Shown piece by piece: positions 9,930-18,968 of a DNA stretch of 64,000 nucleotides (its first letter is position 1; each line of letters starts with the position of its first letter). The stretch is from Comamonas testosteroni. Lineage in GTDB: Bacteria > Pseudomonadota > Gammaproteobacteria > Burkholderiales > Burkholderiaceae_C. The notes beneath the pieces were generated by a model that made no database searches, was not told the DNA's origin, and saw nothing but the letters and a program-made list of their open reading frames with translations. The stretch lies in contig NZ_KZ984442.1 in assembly GCF_003569915.1 (NCBI RefSeq), positions 178,851-242,850 on the forward strand, in the 5' to 3' direction. The position numbers were made by a program, and so were the translations under genes.

Positions 9930-11078
9930 TTACTTGGCGCCGGGCACGGAGCCCTCGATACCGTTCACATAGAAGTTGATGCCGCGCAGGAAGGCGTCAT
10001 CGCCGACCTTGCCGGTTTCCAGGACTTCCTTGCCTGCGTTGTCCTTGATGGGGCCGGTCCAGACGGCGAACGTGCCATCCTTGAGACCCGCGCGGGCTTT
10101 TTCAACCTTGTCCTTGATTTCCTGAGGCACGTCGTCGGCGATCTTCTTGAGGTCAATCGCGCCTTCCTTCACACCCCACCAGAAGTTGCCGGTCTGCCAC
10201 TTGCCAGCCAGCGTGTCTTCCACCACCTTGGTGTAGTAAGGCGTCCAGTCGATCACGGCCGAGCCCAGGTGCGCCTTGGGCGCGAAGGCGCTCATGTCGC
10301 CGTCCTTGCCAAAGGCGCGTGCGCCGCGCTCTTCAGCGGTCTTGAGCACAGCAGGCGAGTTGGTGTTCTGGTACATCACGTCCACACCGCCGTTGATCAG
10401 GCTGGTGGCAGCTTCAGATTCCTTGGGAGGAGCAAACCATTCGTTCACCCAGACCACCTTGGCCTTGATCGAAGGATCAATGCTTTGCGCGCCCAGCACG
10501 AAGGAGTTGATATTGCGCACCACTTCAGGGATGGGCACCGAAGCGACCACACCCACGGTCTTGGTCTTGGTCATCGCGCCAGCGACGATACCGGCCAGGT
10601 AAGCGCCTTCAAAGGTCTTGGTGTCATAGACGGCTGCGTTATCAGCAGTCTTGTAGCCGGTGGCGTGCTCGAACTTCACGTCCTTGGCATCAGCGGCAAC
10701 CTTTTGCACAAAGTCCTGGTAACCAAAGCTGGTCGCAAACACCAGCTTGTTGCCCTGACCGATCATGTCGCGCATCACGCGCTCGGCGTCGGCAGACTCG
10801 GGCACGCTCTCGACCATGGAGGTCTCGATCTTGTCGCCGAACTTTTCCTGAATCGCCTTGCGGCCCAGCTCGTGCTGGAAGGTCCAGCCGCCATCACCGA
10901 TGGGGCTCACATACATGAAGCCGATCTTGAGCTTGTCAGCAGCAGGAGCGGCGGCGGCAGGGGCTGCAGCGGGAGCCGCTGGAGTTTCGTCCTTCTTGCC
11001 GCAGGCTGTCAGCACGGCCAGGGAAACGGCCGACAGGCCAATCATCTTGATGAGGGCGCGCTTGCGCAGGGTCGTCAT
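9930..11078 (-). CDS. BMP family substrate-binding lipoprotein (paralogue 2, importer-linked)
   Basis: The 382-residue protein has a lipobox (LAVLTAC-GKK), an Ala/Pro linker and a BMP-type periplasmic binding domain: IGFMYVSPIGDGGWTFQHEL, ESADAERVMRDMIGQGNKLV, and TSLINGGVDVMYQNTNSPAV. It is the last gene of the importer operon, 55 bp after the second permease, and its start follows GAGGACTTACACA. The sequence is closely similar to the lipoprotein gene at 8546-9703 throughout, differing mainly in the linker and scattered positions. As part of the ATPase-permease-permease-binding protein set it is the best candidate for the main ligand receptor. Nucleosides or purine bases are inferred from the NupA/YufO family and from the purine enzymes downstream. 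Confidence 0.88.
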   Translation of the reverse strand: MTTLRKRALIKMIGLSAVSLAVLTACGKKDETPAAPAAAPAAAAPAADKLKIGFMYVSPIGDGGWTFQHELGRKAIQEKFGDKIETSMVESVPESADAERVMRDMIGQGNKLVFATSFGYQDFVQKVAADAKDVKFEHATGYKTADNAAVYDTKTFEGAYLAGIVAGAMTKTKTVGVVASVPIPEVVRNINSFVLGAQSIDPSIKAKVVWVNEWFAPPKESEAATSLINGGVDVMYQNTNSPAVLKTAEERGARAFGKDGDMSAFAPKAHLGSAVIDWTPYYTKVVEDTLAGKWQTGNFWWGVKEGAIDLKKIADDVPQEIKDKVEKARAGLKDGTFAVWTGPIKDNAGKEVLETGKVGDDAFLRGINFYVNGIEGSVPGAK

Positions 11079-11133
11079 TGTGTAAGTCCTCTCAAAGTCA
11101 AAAATCGAAACTGGATTGCACCATAACGGAGCA

Positions 11134-12054
11134 TCAGGAACCAGGATAAAAAGGTTTGCCCAACGAAGCTGGCATGTTCACGCGAATCCAGGTCGGATTA
11201 CGTGATATGAGCACCAGCACCACGATGGTGGCCAGATACGGCAGCATGGACAGGATCTGGCTGGGCAGTTGCACACCGGTGGCCTGAAGGTGGAACTGCA
11301 GCATGGTCACACCACCGAACAGGTAGGCACCCAGCAGCACACGAGCGGGACGCCAAGTGGCAAACGTGGTCAAAGCCAGCGCAATCCAGCCGCGGCCGGA
11401 GACCATGTTCTCCACCCACAGCGGGGTATAGACCACGGAGATGAAAGCCCCGGCCAGACCGCACATGGCACCGCCAAACATCACGGCCAGCAGGCGGATG
11501 CGACGCACCGGGTAGCCCAGCGCGTGAGCCGAAGAAGGCGACTCGCCCACTGCGCGCAGCACCAGTCCAGCGCGCGTGCGGTACAGAAACCAGACCATCA
11601 CGGCGGCCAGCACAATGGTCAGATAGACCAGCGGATGCAGTGTGAACAGCGCCTGCCCCACGACGGGCAAGTCCGCCAGTCCGGGGATGGAGTACTTGGG
11701 CAGCTCAGGCAGCTTGGCCTGCACATAGCCCAGGCCCACAAAGGCCGAAAAGCCCGCACCGAACAGCGAGAGTGCAAGACCTGTGGCGTACTGATTGGTG
11801 TTGAGCCAGATGACCAGTACCCCAAAGATGGCGGCCAACACGGCACCCGATAACATGCCCGCGCCAAAGCCCACCCATGTGCTGCCGGTATGAACCGTGG
11901 CTGCAAAACCGGCAATGGCTGCGCACAGCATCATGCCTTCGGCGCCCAGGTTGACGATACCGGATTTCTCGTTGATCAGCAGGCCCAGTGCAGCCAGCGC
12001 CAAAACGGTGCCCGCGCTCAGCGTCGCGCCCAAAAGCAGTGCATAGGATTCCAT
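11134..12054 (-). CDS. ABC importer permease, NupC/YufQ-like
   Basis: This is a 306-residue integral membrane protein of the branched-chain amino-acid/ribose-type (BPD_transp_2) family. It carries the family block LLINEKSGIVNLGAEGMMLCAAIAG near residues 25-50 and AVGESPSSAHALGYPVRRIR, the cytoplasmic loop that contacts the ATPase. About eight to nine hydrophobic segments are visible. It begins only 2 bp after the stop of the other permease (12057-13151). The paired permeases, the duplicated ATPase and the BMP lipoprotein make one operon for nucleoside or nucleobase uptake. Confidence 0.87.
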   Translation of the reverse strand: MESYALLLGATLSAGTVLALAALGLLINEKSGIVNLGAEGMMLCAAIAGFAATVHTGSTWVGFGAGMLSGAVLAAIFGVLVIWLNTNQYATGLALSLFGAGFSAFVGLGYVQAKLPELPKYSIPGLADLPVVGQALFTLHPLVYLTIVLAAVMVWFLYRTRAGLVLRAVGESPSSAHALGYPVRRIRLLAVMFGGAMCGLAGAFISVVYTPLWVENMVSGRGWIALALTTFATWRPARVLLGAYLFGGVTMLQFHLQATGVQLPSQILSMLPYLATIVVLVLISRNPTWIRVNMPASLGKPFYPGS

Positions 12055-12056
12055 GT

Positions 12057-13151
12057 TCAGGCTCCCTTCACTGCAGTCACAGCGGACTTGGCTTTGCTGG
12101 CCACCCAGCGAATGCGGTAAGCCACCAGCGTGTCGCAGGCCAGCAGCGTGAACAGCAGCAGCCCCTGGAACACGCCCGTCAGCGCTTTGGGCAGACCCAG
12201 ACGCGACTGCGCCAGCTCACCACCGATATAGAACATGCTCATGAGAATGGCCGAGAAAATCATGCCCACAGGATGCAGGCGGCCCACAAAGGCCACAATG
12301 ATGGCCGCAAAGCCGTAGCCAGCAGGCACATAGGGCGTGAGCTGACCCAGAGGGCCTGCCACTTCCAGCGCACCGGCCAGACCGGCAGTAGCGCCCGAGA
12401 TCAGCAGCGCCGTCCACAGCGCCTTGCGCGAGGAAAAGCCTGCGTAGCGCGCCGCAGCAGGGGCCAGACCACCGACTTGCAGCGCAAAGCCCGCACGCGT
12501 GCGGAACAGAAATGCCCACAGCAGACCTGCGCCCACCAGCGAGATGATGACGCCGATATTCATGCGCATGCCTTGCACCAGACGCGGAATCTGGGTGACA
12601 CGCTCAAAGCTCTTGGTCTGCGGGAAGTTGTAGCCCATGGGGTCCTTCCACGGCCCATAGACCAGATAGCCCAGCGTGAGCGTAGCCACATAGACCAGCA
12701 TCAGGCTGACCAGAATTTCATTGGCGTTGAACCGGTCACGCAGCAAGGCCACAATGCCTGCCCACACCATGCCGCCCAGCATGCCTGCTATCAAAATTGC
12801 AGGCACTATCCACGGCCCGGTTGTCTTGTCGGCCAAAAGAGCAATACCGCCCGCAGCCACCGCGCCAATGACGAACTGCCCTTCCGCGCCAATATTCCAG
12901 ACATTGGAGCGAAAGCACACCGCCAGGCCCAGCGCAATCAGCAGCAGCGGCGTGGCCTTCATGGCCAGCTCGCCCAGCGCGTAACCGGACTTGATGGGCT
13001 CCCAGAAAAAGGCCTGCAGACCTTTGACCGGATCCTTGCCCAGCATCACGAAAAGCGCCACGCCGATCAGCACCGTGATCAGCAGCGCCAGCACGGGCGA
13101 GCCATAGGTCCAGAGCTTGGAAGCCTGGGGCCGTTGTTCCAGCTTAAGCAT
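12057..13151 (-). CDS. ABC importer permease, NupB/YufP-like
   Basis: The 364-residue membrane protein belongs to the BPD_transp_2 family. LGLAVCFRSNVWNIGAEGQF is the counterpart of the NEKSGIVNLGAEG block in its partner, and GGLAPAAARYAGFSSRKALW is the ATPase-contact loop. The start at 13151 follows a near-perfect AGGAGGTGCCC and lies inside the 3' end of the ATPase gene, giving an 8-base overlap and hence translational coupling. A possible in-frame start 48 bases upstream would add a charged non-membrane peptide and is rejected. The coding sequence contains one GCTATCAAA dispersed motif (12787-12795) inside the segment encoding PAILIAGM. Confidence 0.87.
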   Translation of the reverse strand: MLKLEQRPQASKLWTYGSPVLALLITVLIGVALFVMLGKDPVKGLQAFFWEPIKSGYALGELAMKATPLLLIALGLAVCFRSNVWNIGAEGQFVIGAVAAGGIALLADKTTGPWIVPAILIAGMLGGMVWAGIVALLRDRFNANEILVSLMLVYVATLTLGYLVYGPWKDPMGYNFPQTKSFERVTQIPRLVQGMRMNIGVIISLVGAGLLWAFLFRTRAGFALQVGGLAPAAARYAGFSSRKALWTALLISGATAGLAGALEVAGPLGQLTPYVPAGYGFAAIIVAFVGRLHPVGMIFSAILMSMFYIGGELAQSRLGLPKALTGVFQGLLLFTLLACDTLVAYRIRWVASKAKSAVTAVKGA

Positions 13152-14712
13152 GGGCACCTCCTGCCATTGCCGGCGCCGCCGCGTTATCCCACAGTCCACT
13201 CATCCATTCACCAATCTGCTGCACGGTCGCATCGGCGCGCTGCACCGAAGGACTCAGCCTTCCCTTGGCCACCACATGCAGGCGGTCACAAATTTCAAAC
13301 AATTCGTCCAGCTCTTCGCTGAGCACCAGCACCGCGCAGCCCTGGTCGCGCAGTTGCAAAATCTCGCCGCGAATCTGCGCAGCAGCGCCCACGTCCACCC
13401 CCCAGGTGGGCTGCGAGACGATCAGCAGACGCGGCTTGGCGTCGATTTCACGACCGACGATGAACTTCTGCAGATTGCCGCCGGACAGCGACTGTGCTGG
13501 CGAGGCCGGGCCACCGGCCTTGACGTTGAAGCGGCGAATGATGTCGCGCGCCTGCTCCTGCAGCTTGCCCATGCGAATCCAGCCGCCCTTGCCCAGCGCG
13601 TTGTTGCGCGTGAGCAGCAGGTTGTGCGCCAGCCCCATGCTGGGCACGGCGCCGCGCCCCAGACGTTCTTCAGGCACAAAGTGCAGACCCATGCCACGGC
13701 GGCGGCCCGGGCCCATGCGGCCCACACCCTTGCCCAGCACCTGCACCATCTCGGGCGCAGAACGTGTGTCTTCACCAGACAGCGCGTACATCAGCTCCTT
13801 TTGGCCGTTGCCGGAGACACCGGCAATGCCCACGACTTCACCCGCATGCACCTGCAGGTTCACATCGCTGAGGTCCACGCCAAACGGGTCCTGGCTCTTG
13901 AGGCTGAGCTGATTCACGCGCAGCACAGTGTCGCCCGTGCGGGAGTTGCGACGCTCCAGCTCTGGCGGCTCGGAGCCAATCATCATGCGCGACAGCGAGG
14001 CATTGGTCTCGTTGGCCGGATTGCACTCGCCGGTCACCACACCGCCGCGCAGCACCGTGCAGGCCGTGCACAGCGAGCGGATTTCATGCAGCTTGTGGCT
14101 GATATAAAGAATCGAGCAGCCTTCCGAAGCCAGACGGCGCAGCACGACGAACAGCTTTTCGACGGCCTGGGGCGTGAGCACCGAAGTCGGTTCGTCCAGA
14201 ATCAGCACGCGTGGATTGGTCAGCAGGGCGCGAATGATTTCCACACGCTGCATCTCGCCCACGGACAGGGTGTGCACGGGGCGATGGGCATCGACCTCCA
14301 GGCCGTAGTCACGGGCCGTGGCCTCGATACGCTCGACGACTTGCGCCAGCGGAATGCTTTTATCCAGGCCGAGCCAGACGTTTTCGGCCACGGTCAGCGT
14401 GTCAAACAGGCTGAAATGCTGGAACACCATGGCAATGCCCAGCGCTCGCGCTTCCTGCGGGTTGCGCACCTGCACGGGTTTGCCATCAACCATGATGGCG
14501 CCTTCATCGGGCTTGACGGCACCGTAGATGATTTTCATCAGCGTGGACTTGCCAGCGCCGTTCTCACCCAGGATGGCATGCACCTCACCAGGGCGCACCG
14601 TCAACGACACCTTGTCATTCGCAACGACAGCCGGGTATCGTTTGGTAATACCTGTCAGCTGCAAACGCGCAGGCGCATCCGCTGACGGGTTGTGTGTTGG
14701 GGGGGGATTCAT
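13144..14712 (-). CDS. ABC importer ATPase with two nucleotide-binding domains, NupA/YufO-like
   Basis: This 522-residue duplicated ATPase drives the nucleoside/nucleobase importer. The first half has Walker A GENGAGKST, Q-loop VFQHF, signature LSVGEMQRVEI and Walker B LILDEPTS. The second half has a degenerate Walker A (GVSGNGQKEL), an intact signature LSGGNLQKFIVGREI and Walker B LLIVSQPTWGVDVGA in which the catalytic Glu is replaced by Gln. One canonical and one degenerate site are normal for sugar/nucleoside type duplicated ATPases. It is the first gene of the importer operon. The chosen start (14712) gives MNPPPTHN before the domain. A LysR gene ends 76 bp upstream on the same strand and may be co-transcribed or may regulate the operon. 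Confidence 0.88.
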   Translation of the reverse strand: MNPPPTHNPSADAPARLQLTGITKRYPAVVANDKVSLTVRPGEVHAILGENGAGKSTLMKIIYGAVKPDEGAIMVDGKPVQVRNPQEARALGIAMVFQHFSLFDTLTVAENVWLGLDKSIPLAQVVERIEATARDYGLEVDAHRPVHTLSVGEMQRVEIIRALLTNPRVLILDEPTSVLTPQAVEKLFVVLRRLASEGCSILYISHKLHEIRSLCTACTVLRGGVVTGECNPANETNASLSRMMIGSEPPELERRNSRTGDTVLRVNQLSLKSQDPFGVDLSDVNLQVHAGEVVGIAGVSGNGQKELMYALSGEDTRSAPEMVQVLGKGVGRMGPGRRRGMGLHFVPEERLGRGAVPSMGLAHNLLLTRNNALGKGGWIRMGKLQEQARDIIRRFNVKAGGPASPAQSLSGGNLQKFIVGREIDAKPRLLIVSQPTWGVDVGAAAQIRGEILQLRDQGCAVLVLSEELDELFEICDRLHVVAKGRLSPSVQRADATVQQIGEWMSGLWDNAAAPAMAGGAHA

Positions 14713-14788
14713 CGCTGGATTGTCTCTCAATTTCAATAACAAATTGACTCAAACAGGCTCTCTGCGCTGAATGGACATGCGCCTCAAG

Positions 14789-15721
14789 CTATTGATTTCG
14801 AAGCGTTAAAGCCACGTTACGTACGGCATCACGCAACCACCGGGTGGCTGCGCCCGCGTGCGAACGCGCGTGCCAGAGCTGGTAATACACCAGTGGCGGA
14901 AACTCCACAGGGCAAGGCAGGATGGTCAGCGGCAGGCGCTCACAAAAGCGCTCACAGAACAAACGGCCCGAGGTCATGACAAGCAAGCTTGATGCCACCA
15001 TGTCGGGAATCAGACTGAAATGCGCACAGCGCGCGGCCACCTGGCGGCTCAGCCCCATGCCCGCCAATTGCTCGTCAATCACACCGAGCGCGCCGGGGTA
15101 GGCCGGTGTGGGAGCAATATGTTCGGCCTGCAGCCATTGCTCCACATCCCAGCCACGGCGAACCGCCGGGTGCTGCGGACTGACCAGGCACACCACTTCG
15201 TCCTCGAACAACTTTGCCATGTGCAGGCCCTGCGGCGGCTGCGGCCAGTTGCCGATGACCACATCGACCTCGCCTTCGGCCAACTGGCCTTCATAGTGGG
15301 ATTCGGCACTCAGCGGCAGAAAATCGACCGGGCACAGAGGTGCGTTCTGTTTGAGATAGGCCATGAGCCGAGGCAGAAACTGCGGGTCCAGATAGTCGCT
15401 GGCGGCAATGCTGAAGGTGCGTTTGGCCGTGCGCGGGTCAAACTGGCGCGCGTCGCTGAACAAGCCTTCGGCAGCCCGCAGGATGTCGGCGGCGGGCTGC
15501 ATCATGCGCAGGCCCACCTCGGTAGGCTGCATCTGCGTGCCGGAGCGCACCAGCAGCGGGTCATCGGCCAGCTCACGCAGGCGGCGCAGCGCCGCAGACA
15601 CCGCGGGCTGGTGCATACCCAGCCGCAGCGCCGCACGGGAGACGCTGCGCTCCGTCAGCACCGTGTGCAGCACCCGGATCAGGTGCAGATCAATCCTGTC
15701 GAACAAAGTCTGGTCGCGCAT
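14789..15721 (-). CDS. LysR-type regulator upstream of the nucleoside importer
   Basis: The 310-residue protein has an N-terminal HTH of the NodD-like LysR branch (FDRIDLHLIRVLHTVLTERS, then SRAALRLGMHQPAVSAALRRL) and an effector domain starting near KRTFSIAASDYLDPQFLPRL. It lies immediately upstream of the importer operon on the same strand, a less common layout than divergence but consistent with control of that operon. A perfect 14-bp palindrome TTTTGTATACAAAA sits 44 bp upstream of its start, so it is itself a candidate member of the GntR-type purine regulon. The effector is unknown. Confidence 0.86.
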   Translation of the reverse strand: MRDQTLFDRIDLHLIRVLHTVLTERSVSRAALRLGMHQPAVSAALRRLRELADDPLLVRSGTQMQPTEVGLRMMQPAADILRAAEGLFSDARQFDPRTAKRTFSIAASDYLDPQFLPRLMAYLKQNAPLCPVDFLPLSAESHYEGQLAEGEVDVVIGNWPQPPQGLHMAKLFEDEVVCLVSPQHPAVRRGWDVEQWLQAEHIAPTPAYPGALGVIDEQLAGMGLSRQVAARCAHFSLIPDMVASSLLVMTSGRLFCERFCERLPLTILPCPVEFPPLVYYQLWHARSHAGAATRWLRDAVRNVALTLRNQ

Positions 15722-15765
15722 AGGCTGTTGAGCTGCGCTCTGGGGTGGCCATCAGCTCCATCGTG

Positions 15766-15779
15766 TTTTGTATACAAAA
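15766..15779. promoter_or_regulatory. Perfect palindrome TTTTGTATACAAAA, candidate GntR operator
   Basis: This 14-bp perfect palindrome with a GTATAC core matches the general TNGTNNACNA pattern of FadR/FCD-type GntR operators. It lies in the leader of the lysR gene that heads the importer region. Related boxes occur near 25375, 29026, 37643 and 45475, all next to purine-degradation genes. Confidence 0.6.
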
Positions 15780-15854
15780 TAATGACGAGCGTAACCGAGG
15801 CCGGGGTCCCGCACAGCCAAGGGATTGCCCTTCTACGGCAAAACAACTCGGCGC

Positions 15855-18035
15855 TCAGGAGGCCGCCGTGATGACTTCCACCCGGTTGCGTCCCTTGCGC
15901 TTGGCCGCGTAGCAAGCCATGTCCGCCCCCTGGAAAGCGGTGGTCACGGAGTGGCAACTGGCATCCAGCACCAGCATGCCGATGCTGGCACTCAGCATGT
16001 AGCGCTGGCCTTCATACGAGCCTTCCCAGTCCTGAATGGCCATGCACAGCAGTTGCGCATGGCGCATGCCCTGCTCGCGGTTGAGGCCGGGCATGAGCAC
16101 GGCGAACTCGTCACCGCCCACGCGGGCCACCCAACCCTGAGGCCGCACCGAGGACTCGATGAGCCGCGCGATATGCCCCAGCACCTCATCCCCCACCTCG
16201 CGCCCGCCCTGGCGGTTGACTTGTGAGAAGTGGTCCAGATCGACATAGAGAATGACGCCATGGCCCGCCAGTACGGCGTCGGCCGCGTCACCCTGCCCCT
16301 CAGCCCTTTCTGCAGTGGCGGCTGCCTCGCATTCCTGCAGCCATTCCTTGAGGCGCACCACAAAGGCCGCCCGGTTGGGCAGACGTGTCAGCGGGTCATG
16401 CATGGCCTTCCAGCTCGACTGCTCGCGCACCATGCGCTGCGTGGTCACGTCCTCGACTTCCCAGACCAGATAGCGCTCATCCTCTTCACGGCTGCCAGCC
16501 TCCCAGGTCCGGCTGATGCGCTGCATGCTTTGCCCGTTCAATCGGACCCAAATAGGGCTCATGTCTTTACGACATAAGCAAACCTCGCTATCAAATTGTC
16601 CGTAAATATCGAGGCCGCGTGTAATTTTGGACATCAGCTCTTCATAAACCTGGTCGCTGGCGAAAAGCTGGCGCACCGGCATGTCCTGCATCTCGCGCGG
16701 CTGGTAACCAAGGACGCGGGCCGCCTGCATGCCCACGCGCAGCACCTTGCGCCCCTGCGTCACGATCAGCCCCACAGGCGCATAGTCCATCAAGGTCTGC
16801 AGTTGCAACTGCAAATGGCGTTCACGCTCGTCATGGCTTTCACGGCTGCGCCCCAGCGTCTGCAGCGCATTTCTCAGAACTTCCGCCTCTCCCCAGTCAT
16901 GGGCGGACAGCCGCTGCCACCAACGGGCACCAAAGACATTGCCGTCCACCTCATCGACCACGCCCCGCAGGCGCGCACGCTCGGCCTTGCGAAACAGCTC
17001 GGTCAGCGGATAGAAGATCAGCGCCATCACCACCAGCAGCGCAATGGCCGTCAACACCAGAGCGGCCACCAGCAGCCAGATCGCCCGCGTGCTCATGCCC
17101 GGCATCCAGTCCTGCACATTGGATACCCTGACCAGCACCCACTGCGTCCAGGGCAGAGCCACCGCACTCCAGAGCTCACTGCCCCGGCGCTCGCTGAGAG
17201 CCCCGGCCTGCGCTGTTCTGATCCAGTCCAGATCCTCGGCGTCAAAAGCTCGGCTGTCAGCCGCAGCCTGCGGCAGCTGCCATTGGCCTTTGTACCCATG
17301 GGCGAGCAGTCGTCCCTCCTTGTCGAAAAGCAATAATTCGCCACTGAAACCGGCCTGCTCATCCTCCAGCGGCAGCAGACTGGGCACGGCCGCTCGATGG
17401 CTGGCGCCCAATACGCCCAGCAAACGCCCCTGGGAGGTCCGCACTGGCACCACGTTCTGAAACTCGAGCTGCAAACCCGCATCCGTGGTCTGAATCATGC
17501 TCTTGACCAGGGGTTTACCCTCAGAGAGTCCTCTCTTGAGCGTATCGCGCACTGCGTCGGGCAACTGTGCCAGCGGGCGGCTCTGTTCTTTTTGCAGATT
17601 GAGCAGCAACTGCCCGCGGCTGTCGGCCAATTGCACCTGATCGAACTGCTGAGCAACTGATGTGGGCAGCAGCAGCAAGGCCTCCAGCCACTCGCGCGGG
17701 GCATGCATATGCTCGGACAGCACAATGGCCAGATTCTGCAAGGGCTTTTGCTGCTGCTCGACCTTGAAGGCCAGTGATCGCGCCATGTACTCCAGCGCCC
17801 GCGTCTGGGTAGGCAATGCGCCATCCGCCGCCGTCTGCCGCATGGAATACCCTACCCAGACAGCCGTGCCCGCCCCGACCAGCATGACGACCAGCAAGGC
17901 AATCAACATGATGATGCGCAGCATGGGGCCCGGGCCGCGCCTGAGCCTGTCGGCCAGGGTCTGCTGGACAGGCCCGGGAGGCGCCGGAACAGCCCAGGGG
18001 GGCTCAACAGCAGTCTTTACGGTGAAGTCGGACAT
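15855..18035 (-). CDS. Membrane diguanylate cyclase: Cache-like sensor, PAS, GGDEF
   Basis: This is a 726-residue signalling protein. A first membrane segment (IIMLIALLVVMLVGAGTAVW, about residues 40-60) and a second (AIWLLVAALVLTAIALLVVM, about 320-345) bracket a periplasmic domain of about 260 residues, probably a double Cache sensor. A PAS domain follows (LMDYAPVGLIVTQGRKVLRV, about 430-540). The GGDEF domain begins at HDPLTRLPNRAAF and has an intact active site VGGDEFAVL near residue 640, so cyclic di-GMP synthesis is expected. No EAL domain is present. It is a single gene, 129 bp after the Crp/Fnr gene on the same strand. The PAS region contains a GCTATCAAA motif (16587-16595). Confidence 0.9.
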   Translation of the reverse strand: MSDFTVKTAVEPPWAVPAPPGPVQQTLADRLRRGPGPMLRIIMLIALLVVMLVGAGTAVWVGYSMRQTAADGALPTQTRALEYMARSLAFKVEQQQKPLQNLAIVLSEHMHAPREWLEALLLLPTSVAQQFDQVQLADSRGQLLLNLQKEQSRPLAQLPDAVRDTLKRGLSEGKPLVKSMIQTTDAGLQLEFQNVVPVRTSQGRLLGVLGASHRAAVPSLLPLEDEQAGFSGELLLFDKEGRLLAHGYKGQWQLPQAAADSRAFDAEDLDWIRTAQAGALSERRGSELWSAVALPWTQWVLVRVSNVQDWMPGMSTRAIWLLVAALVLTAIALLVVMALIFYPLTELFRKAERARLRGVVDEVDGNVFGARWWQRLSAHDWGEAEVLRNALQTLGRSRESHDERERHLQLQLQTLMDYAPVGLIVTQGRKVLRVGMQAARVLGYQPREMQDMPVRQLFASDQVYEELMSKITRGLDIYGQFDSEVCLCRKDMSPIWVRLNGQSMQRISRTWEAGSREEDERYLVWEVEDVTTQRMVREQSSWKAMHDPLTRLPNRAAFVVRLKEWLQECEAAATAERAEGQGDAADAVLAGHGVILYVDLDHFSQVNRQGGREVGDEVLGHIARLIESSVRPQGWVARVGGDEFAVLMPGLNREQGMRHAQLLCMAIQDWEGSYEGQRYMLSASIGMLVLDASCHSVTTAFQGADMACYAAKRKGRNRVEVITAAS

Positions 18036-18164
18036 GGCATCTCAATATAGAGACAGCCTGTCGTTTACCAATCAGAGGAAGCCCGAGAAGCAGGCAGTGC
18101 ATACCCGCAGTGCCTGCCGCTCCAACACTTTTCGAGGTCTTAGCCTGCACCAAATGTCGGCGTT

Positions 18165-18800
18165 TCAGCTCAGGGCCAGCAATTCGAGTGCCTGCGGTTT
18201 GGGCAGGTCGATGACATTGCCGCGACCTGCGATCAGCCCATGCTCACGCAACTGGCGCAGCACACGCGAGAAGGTTTCGGGAGCAATGCCCAGTTGCGCA
18301 GCAATCAGGCGCTTACGCGCATTGAGCGTGACGCGCAGCCCGCCCTCGGCGCGCTCCTTGGCATGGTGCAGCAGCCACTGCGCGCAGCGTGCCTCGGCAT
18401 CCTGGGCCAGACGACTGACCGCCAGCTCTGTCTGCGAGCAATAGGCCCGCGCCAGATCCTTGAGCAATTGCTGCGCTGGCTGGGGCATGTCGGCCACGGC
18501 CTTGTGAAAGCGCTCAATGGGAATGGCGTAGATCTGGCCGGTGCTTTGCGCCTGCATGTCCAGACAGGAGTTGCGGCCCTGCAGTGCAAAAGCCGCATCC
18601 AGCCAGGCCGGCCCTTCCACCTGCCCTAGCTGATGGCGCAAACAAGAACCCTGCTCCACCCCCAGCAGCACACTGCCGCTTTCCAGGTACAGGACCGAAG
18701 TAAGAGGTTGACGGCGCAGTCTGAGCCACGAGCCCGGAGCAAAGCTCTCGGGCTGCCCAAATGAGGATGCGACGTGCGACATGGAGGGCATGGTGAACAT
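18165..18800 (-). CDS. Crp/Fnr family transcriptional regulator
   Basis: The product has a cyclic-nucleotide-binding-like beta barrel (residues about 20-120 of the chosen form: WLRLRRQPLTSVLYLESGSV) and a C-terminal winged HTH, RKRLIAAQLGIAPETFSRVLRQLREHGLI. The Fnr-type N-terminal cysteine cluster is not visible, so this is not an oxygen-sensing Fnr. The start is uncertain: in-frame ATGs occur at 18848, 18800, 18791 and 18782, and no strong ribosome-binding sequence decides among them. Frame stays open to 18923. It has no obvious target in the immediate surroundings. Confidence 0.8.
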   Translation of the reverse strand: MFTMPSMSHVASSFGQPESFAPGSWLRLRRQPLTSVLYLESGSVLLGVEQGSCLRHQLGQVEGPAWLDAAFALQGRNSCLDMQAQSTGQIYAIPIERFHKAVADMPQPAQQLLKDLARAYCSQTELAVSRLAQDAEARCAQWLLHHAKERAEGGLRVTLNARKRLIAAQLGIAPETFSRVLRQLREHGLIAGRGNVIDLPKPQALELLALS

Positions 18801-18968
18801 ATGCTTTGGACTGTGCCCGGCTTCGCTCCAGACCGCATTGAGCCACATCAAAAAGCCTGAAGGCGGCCCCCGCCGAAACAGCAGGCTTCGGCCTATTACG
18901 ATCAGAACAATGGCAAGTTTCAACCCTCAAAACGCCAGAAACTGCAGCTTGCAGCCTCTCATCGACGC

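Noticed and set aside
11988..14685. Long plus-strand open frames across the importer permease and ATPase genes
   Set aside because: The opposite strand carries canonical ABC motifs in order. These frames are His/Arg/Gln-rich and unrelated to any family.
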